From assembly GCF_001661595.2 (NCBI RefSeq), contig NZ_LYPF02000014.1, positions 162,608-226,607 on the forward strand: DNA of 64,000 nt. Direction: 5' to 3'. Under the pieces are notes generated by a model. That model was not told the DNA's origin and searched no databases. It saw only the letters and a program-made list of their open reading frames with translations. The stretch comes from Crocinitomix algicola (GTDB lineage Bacteria > Bacteroidota > Bacteroidia > Flavobacteriales_D > Crocinitomicaceae). The position numbers were made by a program, and so were the translations under genes. Position 1 is the stretch's first letter. The number at the start of each line of letters is the position of its first letter. This document shows, in pieces, positions 57,550 to 64,000 of the stretch.

Positions 57550-60177
57550 TTAAGATAATTCAGCAAGTTTTTCTGTTAATATTTTAATTTTATTCAAAGC
57601 GTCGGACTCTTTTTTACGCTCTCCAGCCACAACCTGTTCTGGAGCGTTGTTTACAAAGCGCTCATTCGATAGTTTCTTTTGAACTATCTTTAAAGAGCCT
57701 TCGGCATACTCTAATTCGGCTTGAATTTTTTTCTTTTCTTCTTCCAGGTCGACTTGGTCACCAAAAGGAATAAAGAATTCATTATTGTTCACTATAAATG
57801 AAAAGGAGTTTGCTATTTTTTCATCCGTGTATTCAATCTTTCCTAATGTCCCCATTTTTTGAATTACAGGATCCATTTCTTTATTGTGGTCTGCATTTTC
57901 TTTTATGAACAAATCCAATTGAATTTTATTGGCAATGTTATTTTGTTTTCTAACATTTCGAATGTTGGATATTACTTCCATTGTTTTGTCAAAGCCATTT
58001 AAAAGCTTTTCATCTGCAATTCTAGCAACAGGCCAGGAACTAATTATGATGTCTTCCCCTTCATTTCTTTCTTTAAGCCAATGCCAAATTTCTTCGGTAA
58101 TAAAAGGCGTAAATGGGTGAACTAATTTTAGGATCTTTTCAAAGAATGAAATGGTCGCTTCTAGTGTGACTACGTCAATTGGTTGTTGATAGCCCGGCTT
58201 AATCATTTCTAAATACCAAGAGCAAAAATCATCCCATATTAATTTGTAAGTAGTCATCAGGGCGTCAGAAATTCTAAACTTATCAAAATGATCATCAATA
58301 GAACTTATAGCCTTGTTTAGTTTACTTTCAAACCAATTAATAGCAATTTTACTCGATGCTGGTTGTTCAATATCACGCCATTCCCATTGATTTACCAATC
58401 GAAAAGCATTCCATATTTTATTGGAAAAATTTCGACCTTGTTCACACTGAGAACTATCAAAAGGCAGGTCATTCCCGGCTGGCGAAGAGATAAGTATACC
58501 CAATCGTACACCGTCAGCTCCGTATTCATTAATTAATCCAATTGGATCGGGTGAATTCCCTAGGGACTTAGACATTTTTCGACCTAGTTTATCCCGCACT
58601 ATTCCAGTGTAATATACGTTTTTAAATGGAGGTGTCCCCATATATTCAATACCAGCAATTATCATTCGGGCAACCCAAAAAAACATGATTTCAGGTGCAG
58701 TGACTAGATCGTTGGTAGGGTAGTAGTACTTAATCTCATCGTTTCCTTTATCTGTCAATCCCTTGAAAACAGAAATTGGCCACAACCAAGAAGAAAACCA
58801 TGTGTCCAACACATCTTCATCTTGCTTTAAATCAGTTGTATTAATTGTTTTTCCTGCTTTTTCACTTGCCTTAATAGCAGCTTCCTCAATGGTTTTCGCG
58901 ACAACAAAATCATTATCACCTTTACCATAATAATAAGCCGGAATTTGATGACCCCACCACAATTGTCTTGAAATACACCAGTCTTTGATGTTTTCCATCC
59001 AATGGCGATAAGTGTTTTTGAGGTTTTCAGGATAAAAATTCACCTCACCATCCATCACCGCTTTTAGCGCAGGCTCAGAGAATTTTTGCATATCAACAAA
59101 CCACTGTAATGAGAGTTTTGGCTCAATAACAGCATCCGTTCGTTCTGAATAGCCGACTTTGTTAATATGATCCTCAACATCGACAAGATAACCAAGTTCA
59201 TCCAGTTCCTTTGCAATTAATTTGCGTACTTCAAAACGGTCTTTCCCTTCATAATGCAAGCCATGAGCATTTAAACTACCGTCATCATTTAAAATATCTA
59301 ATGTTTCAAGATCATGCTTTTTACCAAGGTTATAGTCATTTTCATCATGGGCAGGAGTTACTTTCAAACATCCTGTTCCGAACTCCATTTCTACATACTC
59401 ATCTTGAATGATTGGTATTACCCGATTGGCAATTGGCACAATCGCTTTTTTACCATGCAAATGTAAAAAACGGGCATCATTTGGATTTATACAGATTGCG
59501 GTATCACCCAATATCGTTTCCGGACGGGTAGTTGCAATTGTTAACCATTCGTCATCTGTTCCTTCAATTTTATATCGAACATGATAAAGTTTTGAGTTCA
59601 CTTCCTTATGAAGAACTTCCTCATCGGATAATGCTGTTTGTGCCGCTGGATCCCAATTAATCATTCGTACACCTCTATATATCTTACCCTTCTCGAATAA
59701 ATCTAAGAATGTGTCAATGACGCTTTCTGAATAATCAGGATTCATTGTAAATTCTGTTCTTTCCCAATCACATGACGCACCTAGTTTTTTTAACTGTTCA
59801 AGAATAACTCCTCCGTATTTGTCTTTCCAGTCCATAGCGTGCTCTAAAAACTCAGAACGACTTAAGTCCGACTTTTTGATACCTTCATCACGTAATTTCC
59901 GTACTACCTTTGCTTCTGTTGCAATAGAAGCATGATCTGTACCTGGAACCCAGCATGCATTTTTACCTTGCATACGAGCACGGCGAATTAAGACATCTTG
60001 TATCGTGTTATTTAACATATGCCCCATATGTAGAACACCCGTTACGTTTGGTGGAGGAATGACAATTGTATATGGTTCACGATCATCCGGTTCCGAATGA
60101 AAATAGTTTTGTTTCATCCAGTGGGAATACCACTTGTCTTCTGCTTTGTTCGGCTCGTATTGCTTAGGAATTTCCAT
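57550..60177 (-). CDS. valS: valyl-tRNA synthetase
   Basis: An 875-residue class I synthetase. HIGH-type motif HMGH at 50-53 (PPPNVTGVLHMGH), editing domain (TTRPETILGDTAI), catalytic KMSKSLGNSPDP around 533, anticodon-binding domain and the C-terminal coiled coil (about 805-875, rich in Glu/Lys). Charges tRNA-Val. It is preceded by a -7 element at 60208-60215. Complete. Confidence 0.97.
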   Translation of the reverse strand: MEIPKQYEPNKAEDKWYSHWMKQNYFHSEPDDREPYTIVIPPPNVTGVLHMGHMLNNTIQDVLIRRARMQGKNACWVPGTDHASIATEAKVVRKLRDEGIKKSDLSRSEFLEHAMDWKDKYGGVILEQLKKLGASCDWERTEFTMNPDYSESVIDTFLDLFEKGKIYRGVRMINWDPAAQTALSDEEVLHKEVNSKLYHVRYKIEGTDDEWLTIATTRPETILGDTAICINPNDARFLHLHGKKAIVPIANRVIPIIQDEYVEMEFGTGCLKVTPAHDENDYNLGKKHDLETLDILNDDGSLNAHGLHYEGKDRFEVRKLIAKELDELGYLVDVEDHINKVGYSERTDAVIEPKLSLQWFVDMQKFSEPALKAVMDGEVNFYPENLKNTYRHWMENIKDWCISRQLWWGHQIPAYYYGKGDNDFVVAKTIEEAAIKASEKAGKTINTTDLKQDEDVLDTWFSSWLWPISVFKGLTDKGNDEIKYYYPTNDLVTAPEIMFFWVARMIIAGIEYMGTPPFKNVYYTGIVRDKLGRKMSKSLGNSPDPIGLINEYGADGVRLGILISSPAGNDLPFDSSQCEQGRNFSNKIWNAFRLVNQWEWRDIEQPASSKIAINWFESKLNKAISSIDDHFDKFRISDALMTTYKLIWDDFCSWYLEMIKPGYQQPIDVVTLEATISFFEKILKLVHPFTPFITEEIWHWLKERNEGEDIIISSWPVARIADEKLLNGFDKTMEVISNIRNVRKQNNIANKIQLDLFIKENADHNKEMDPVIQKMGTLGKIEYTDEKIANSFSFIVNNNEFFIPFGDQVDLEEEKKKIQAELEYAEGSLKIVQKKLSNERFVNNAPEQVVAGERKKESDALNKIKILTEKLAELS

Positions 60178-60207
60178 TAAATTTGAATCTCTTTTTATAT
60201 CAATTCA

Positions 60208-60215
60208 CAAATTTA
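60208..60215 (-). promoter_or_regulatory. predicted promoter -7 element of valS
   Basis: The minus strand reads TAAATTTG (TAnnTTTG) about 31 bases before the ATG; no -33 TTG. Confidence 0.42.
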
Positions 60216-60284
60216 ATGAAATGTTCATTATTCACCCTATTTTATTCGCTGAATTACATTGGTAAAAATCATGAGTAAAGAATA

Positions 60285-61361
60285 CTATAAGTCACTTTTT
60301 AGATTTATGGCTTTGTCAAGATAAAAACCCCCACGAATTATAATTTGGTTCAATAGAGAATCCGCTATTCCAACCTCGTTTAATTGAATATATGCTTTTG
60401 CAGAATACCACATAGCTTCTTCCTTGAATAAAAAGTAGCGAGATTTTTCGATGGCTTCAAATTGGTTTATTGCTTTGTCATAAACTCCCAAATTAAAATA
60501 AGATAGACCGCCATAAAAAAGGGCGTTCATGTCATTGGGGTACTGTTTTAAAATTGTGATGAATCTATTTAAGGCCTGTTTGTATTGCTGTTTGGAAAAG
60601 AAATACATACTTTTCTCCAAGTATTCAGTGTATGGAATTTGAACTTCTTTCTCAATGAGGTTAGAAGTTGAGTGTTCGTTTTCTCTGTCCGCGGATACTC
60701 CCGTAAGTTCGAATCGTTTATAAGTAATGGATTTATTGGTGCGATCGACCTTTCTATAATCTAACACTTCTAAGTCGAACAAATAAACACTATTGGGTAT
60801 AGTCATACCGTTCATGTTCCACCCAACTTCCTCTTCTTGTGAGTCGAATTCTGGTTTTATTAGCGGTTCATTTTCGACAGTAATTTCTTCATTCAAAAAA
60901 GTTTCATTCTCCTTGTTCTCATTCATGAGCTCTTGAGGGCTAATTTGATCAATCGTTTCTATTTCTGTTAATATTTCTATTTCGTGCGGAAGTACTTCCA
61001 CTTCATTTTGCTTCAAACTAGGTTGTTCTTTTTTATGAATAGGCTGAGAAGATTGAATTTCAGAATGCGGCTCGCGTTCCCCTTTTTCATATGAGATTAA
61101 TTTGGTTGTCACAAAAAGTGCGGCCAAAATCACAGTTCCCCATAAGAATGTTGAACTGTATTTCGGTTTTAGTCTTCGTTTATTTTTTATATAAAATGAT
61201 TCAAAACTTCCCGGGTTGTTCTCAAACCCTTCCATAGCATCAGCCAAGAAGGGATCGCTCAAGGCCTCTTTTTCAATTCTGTGACGCTCCGTTGAATTTA
61301 ACTCATTACCATAATATTTACGAAGCAATTCAATGTCAATATGTTCACGATTTTTACTCAT
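60285..61361 (-). CDS. membrane anti-sigma-like protein with TPR domain
   Basis: A 358-residue protein. The N-terminal cytoplasmic part (1-65) is the Bacteroidota anti-sigma-like segment (IELLRKYYGNELNSTERHRIE, SDPFLADAMEGFENNP, read in parts); one membrane helix at about 71-90; an acidic periplasmic linker; and two to three TPR units at about 250-340 (ALNRFITILKQYPNDMNALFYGG). Its start overlaps the end of the ECF sigma factor by four bases (ATGA). It probably holds the sigma factor at the membrane until a periplasmic signal. The TPR end is unlike FecR-type anti-sigmas. Confidence 0.82.
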   Translation of the reverse strand: MSKNREHIDIELLRKYYGNELNSTERHRIEKEALSDPFLADAMEGFENNPGSFESFYIKNKRRLKPKYSSTFLWGTVILAALFVTTKLISYEKGEREPHSEIQSSQPIHKKEQPSLKQNEVEVLPHEIEILTEIETIDQISPQELMNENKENETFLNEEITVENEPLIKPEFDSQEEEVGWNMNGMTIPNSVYLFDLEVLDYRKVDRTNKSITYKRFELTGVSADRENEHSTSNLIEKEVQIPYTEYLEKSMYFFSKQQYKQALNRFITILKQYPNDMNALFYGGLSYFNLGVYDKAINQFEAIEKSRYFLFKEEAMWYSAKAYIQLNEVGIADSLLNQIIIRGGFYLDKAINLKSDL

Positions 61362-61933
61362 AATCGCTTTTCTAACTTTAGTTTTAGGTTGCGTTTACCA
61401 TTCTGAATTAAACTTTTAACTTTTTTCACATCAACTTTCATCATGGTTGAAATCTCATTATAACACTTGTTCTTGAGGTAGAACAACTCAACAGCTTTCC
61501 GCTGATCATCTTTCAGTAAAGGTAGAGCACTTTCTAATTCATCCAGTTGCAACTCCTTATTTATTAAGGCTTGCATTTTTTCATCTGAATCATCAATAGT
61601 ATGGTCTAAGACCTTGGAAGCTTCCACTTTGAAGTGTTTCTTTTTCCTTAGCTCCATTAAACAAGCATTACGGCTAACCGTATATAGCCAACTTTTAAAG
61701 TGCTTTACCTCGTGTTTCGCTAATTTGCTCTCCAGTTTTTCAAAAATTTGTATCATCTGATCTTCGGCCTCATCACTTTGTTTCATGTATTTTAAACAAA
61801 GTCCCATTACTAATGCAGCATACCTCCGATATATTTCACCCATTGCAGCTTCTCTATTGGTCGAGATTTGCTGCACAACTTCCAAGTCGGATAAATTCTT
61901 AATATTTTTTCTAAAAATTGCGCTAAGCAGCAT
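61358..61933 (-). CDS. ECF-type RNA polymerase sigma factor
   Basis: A 191-residue sigma-70 family factor. Region 2 at about 30-100 (YRRYAALVMGLCLKYMK, DQMIQIFEKLE, FKSWLYTVSRNACLMELRK) and region 4 at about 130-185 (LPLLKDDQRKAVELFYLKNK, EISTMMKVDVKKVKSLIQNGKRNLK, read in parts). The TTG/ATG question does not arise: the ATG at 61933 gives a normal N-terminus. Its last bases overlap the anti-sigma-like gene, so the two are coupled. Targets unknown. Confidence 0.93.
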   Translation of the reverse strand: MLLSAIFRKNIKNLSDLEVVQQISTNREAAMGEIYRRYAALVMGLCLKYMKQSDEAEDQMIQIFEKLESKLAKHEVKHFKSWLYTVSRNACLMELRKKKHFKVEASKVLDHTIDDSDEKMQALINKELQLDELESALPLLKDDQRKAVELFYLKNKCYNEISTMMKVDVKKVKSLIQNGKRNLKLKLEKRL

Positions 61934-62018
61934 AGTGTATAATTAAAACACATGGTTTAATTCTATTGGTTTCACCTTATAGATGCACCAGTTTCCAATT
62001 TCCATAAAAGTTTAAATT

Positions 62019-62840
62019 TTATTTCCACAAAAATCGAACAGTTATGTCATGCTGTGGTAAAAAGCGCTTCTCAATCGCAATGCCATAATTGACAAAAGTT
62101 TGATAGGGTTGGTACATGATTTGACTTACAATTTTATCATTTACACGATATTCAACCCCAAAATTCATGCCTAAGCCCCAGCCCGAACCTCTCGTAATAT
62201 TGAATTCGTTCTGAGGAGTTGCCGAGTGTACGGTGTATAAGGCCATGTTGTGTCCCATAAAAGAAGCAACGTGTTGGTCCATTCTCCAAAATGAGAATAG
62301 TCCACTTCCTCCCAGAATAAATCTGGCCTTATTTCCGTCATAAACGTAGTCAACATTATATCGCCCTTCAAAACGACTCTCTTCGGCATAGATCTCACCT
62401 AACCTATATTGATCTTGACTTGTCTGTACACTTCCATCAAGGACTTTAATGGAAAATACATCCCTTACCTTAAGTTTATTAAAATTCCCGTCAACACTCA
62501 TTTGCAAATTAGGACTGACTTGGTAGCCTATTGTAACACCTGTTAATAGTCCAGGTGTATATCGTATATTTTGCGAATAGGCGTCATATGGGACTGAAAA
62601 ATCACTACCACCAAGCAGGTCTCTGATTATGTTATAATTGTTCTCTCGATATAAAGTGGCTTCTAATTGAGTTTCGTAATTCCCGTAATTACTATATATA
62701 CCGCTGTATCGCCAAGCATAGTTTTTATTTGCTAATTTTGTTCCAATATTAACTCCAAAAAATAGAGTCTGTTCTTTATCTTTTTGTGAGAATCCAAAAA
62801 AAGAAAACCCTGTAAATAGTATAAGCAGTGTATAGCGCAT
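62019..62840 (-). CDS. predicted outer-membrane beta-barrel protein
   Basis: A 273-residue exported protein (signal peptide 1-18, ending FGFSQ). The mature part is rich in alternating aromatic strands with small turns (MSVDGNFNKLKVRDVFSI, GWGLGMNFGVEYRVNDKIVS) and ends in VRFLWK, a hydrophobic terminal strand that fits a porin-like barrel. No named family. It is 85 bases upstream of the ECF sigma gene in the same direction and only 18 bases from the divergent pfkA start. Role unknown. Confidence 0.75.
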   Translation of the reverse strand: MRYTLLILFTGFSFFGFSQKDKEQTLFFGVNIGTKLANKNYAWRYSGIYSNYGNYETQLEATLYRENNYNIIRDLLGGSDFSVPYDAYSQNIRYTPGLLTGVTIGYQVSPNLQMSVDGNFNKLKVRDVFSIKVLDGSVQTSQDQYRLGEIYAEESRFEGRYNVDYVYDGNKARFILGGSGLFSFWRMDQHVASFMGHNMALYTVHSATPQNEFNITRGSGWGLGMNFGVEYRVNDKIVSQIMYQPYQTFVNYGIAIEKRFLPQHDITVRFLWK

Positions 62841-62858
62841 TTATAATGATATAGTAAA

Positions 62859-63839
62859 ATGGTAAAAATACAAAATATTGCAGTATTAACATCTGGTGGA
62901 GATGCGCCAGGAATGAATGCTTGTGTAAGAGCTGTTGTTCGGGCAGCAATTTATCATGGAATTGGAGCCTATGGTGTAATAGATGGTTTTAATGGTTTAA
63001 TTAAAAATCAATTTAAAAAATTAGATTATCATGATGTGTCTAATATTATACAAAGAGGAGGAACGATTTTAGGTACCGCTCGATGCCCTGACTTTTTACA
63101 TAAAAAAGAACGAAAAAAGGCTTTCATTAATCTTCAAGCTTTAAAAATAGATGCACTTATTATTATTGGAGGTGATGGCTCGTTTAAAGGGGCTTCAATT
63201 TTTAGCCACGAATTTGACCTTCCTATAATAGGTATACCTGCAACAATTGATAATGATATCACAGGTACTGATTACACCATTGGATTTGACACAGCGCTCA
63301 ACACAATTATTGACGCAGTAGATAAAATTAGAGATACCGCAAGTAGTCACCATCGGGTCTTTTTAGTGGAGGTCATGGGGAATAATTCAGGAATCCTTGC
63401 ACTTAATGCTGCAGCCGCAAGTGGTGCCGAAGAGGTTTTTATGCCTGAACGAAACGAAGATTTACAAAAATTCGAAGAAAAATTGCGGCGTGCATTAGCC
63501 GCAAACAAGTCAAGTATTATAATCGTGGCAGAGGGAGATCAAATTGGGGGAGCAAAAGAGGTTTTCGCATATCTTAAAGATAAAAACTTGTCGGATAAAG
63601 TGCGGGTGGCAGTTTTAGGACACATGCAAAGGGGAGGATCACCTTCTTTTCTAGATCGGTTGAATGCAACCTTATTCGGTGAGCAGGCAGTGGTAGAGCT
63701 ATTACAAGGCAATACAAACCTGTATATAGGTATGCATAATAATAAGGTAATTGCATCTGACATTAATCATACGCAAGTAAAATCGCCTCCCAAAAACATG
63801 GATTATCTAAAAATTATCCGAAAATTAAGTGTTTATTAG
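62859..63839 (+). CDS. pfkA: 6-phosphofructokinase
   Basis: A 326-residue PfkA of normal length. ATP site TSGGDAPGMN (residues 11-20), GGDGSF, catalytic PATIDNDITGTDYTIGFDTA, VMGNNSGILAL in place of the common MGR, and GHMQRGGSPS. The MGN for MGR change removes the arginine that usually contacts fructose 6-phosphate, which is worth noting. Phosphorylates fructose 6-phosphate in glycolysis. Divergent from the barrel gene with only 18 bases between start codons, and followed by the structured element at 63861-63945. Confidence 0.95.
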   Translation: MVKIQNIAVLTSGGDAPGMNACVRAVVRAAIYHGIGAYGVIDGFNGLIKNQFKKLDYHDVSNIIQRGGTILGTARCPDFLHKKERKKAFINLQALKIDALIIIGGDGSFKGASIFSHEFDLPIIGIPATIDNDITGTDYTIGFDTALNTIIDAVDKIRDTASSHHRVFLVEVMGNNSGILALNAAAASGAEEVFMPERNEDLQKFEEKLRRALAANKSSIIIVAEGDQIGGAKEVFAYLKDKNLSDKVRVAVLGHMQRGGSPSFLDRLNATLFGEQAVVELLQGNTNLYIGMHNNKVIASDINHTQVKSPPKNMDYLKIIRKLSVY

Positions 63840-63860
63840 GGTTGAAAAGTCAAAATCTTT

Positions 63861-63945
63861 AGGGCAAGTCCCTCCACAAGTTTCGGGTCGGGTCATCCAT
63901 TATAGTCCCGTTAACACGGGCGCTGCCATTTCTACCCCTCTTGCG
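63861..63945 (+). repeat. structured intergenic element of the abundant Bacteroidota type
   Basis: Follows pfkA by about 20 bases. It has a closing pair GCAAG (63864-63868) with CTTGC (63940-63944), an inner hairpin CCCGT-TAAC-ACGGG (63907-63920) and the middle GTTTCGGGTCGGGTCATCC. From memory this matches the layout of a common flavobacterial intergenic element in which the outer pair is usually GCGTG/CACGC. Whether it acts as RNA or as repeated DNA is not known. Only AT-rich sequence follows to the window end. Confidence 0.5.
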
Positions 63946-64000
63946 ACAAAAAAAAGTTCACTTATAAAAGCTTGAAAATCTGCCTACTCAGAACAATTTT

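Noticed and set aside
1..64000. tRNA, rRNA, riboswitch, CRISPR and prophage signatures
   Set aside because: None could be recognised on either strand by reading; weak promoter-like octamers elsewhere were left out because TAnnTTTG also occurs by chance in AT-rich DNA.

Overview
The window is AT-rich chromosomal DNA from a member of the Bacteroidota, most likely a Flavobacteriales-type marine or freshwater bacterium (Cryomorphaceae/Crocinitomicaceae-like; the exact family cannot be fixed from sequence reading alone). Reasons: four very large secreted proteins with the type B gliding-motility C-terminal domain used by the type IX secretion system (T9SS), two PorE-like TPR/PD40/OmpA envelope proteins, Bacteroidota-style promoters (TAnnTTTG, once with a perfectly spaced TTG), almost no Shine-Dalgarno sequences, and menaquinone synthesis (MenD). 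There are no rRNA or tRNA genes, insertion sequences, prophage genes or CRISPR arrays. No stretch over 300 bases lacks a gene; the longest gap is 28039-28310.

Layout. 1-3500: the end of an RND/MMPL exporter, then a minus-strand operon of two paralogous CsgG/TolB-like secreted proteins with a previously easy-to-miss 30-codon gene between them and a lipoprotein at the end. 3600-6230: a T9SS cargo adhesin. 6380-9610: an overlapping operon of TPR protein, ComA-like phosphosulfolactate synthase and DUF368 (PopT-type lipid carrier translocase). 9700-13250: DEAD-box helicase and TypA GTPase in one operon behind a long leader. 13500-15260: LysM/M23 peptidase and patatin. 15255-18300: PadR regulator, PspC protein and glycosyltransferase, with an operator-like repeat in the promoter. 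18450-21190: GMC oxidoreductase with its gluconate-dehydrogenase-subunit-3-like partner, and a hendecad-repeat lipoprotein. 21330-28040: two PorE-like envelope proteins, an exonuclease and an FAH-family enzyme in one operon. 28300-34010: 2-oxoacid dehydrogenase E2, LolC/FtsX-type permease, NamZ muramidase, acyltransferase.

34090-53310 is plus strand: sensor kinase and response regulator, MenD, then an accessory block of surface proteins (lectin/SprB adhesin, beta-propeller protein, two small unknown proteins and two giant Ig/PKD repeat adhesins). The last two giant genes share an identical 131-bp 3' end including the terminator. 53440-60180 returns to minus-strand housekeeping: YebC, PlsC, ferrochelatase with a probable Fe-S motif, lipoamide dehydrogenase, ValRS. 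The end holds an ECF sigma factor with a membrane anti-sigma-like TPR protein, an outer-membrane barrel, 6-phosphofructokinase and a structured intergenic element.

Functionally the window mixes housekeeping metabolism with cell-surface construction: T9SS cargo, envelope scaffold proteins, peptidoglycan hydrolases, lipid acyltransferases and envelope-stress style regulators. The T9SS machinery itself (porKLMN, sov, porV and so on) is not in the window. Names rest on motif reading, not database searches.
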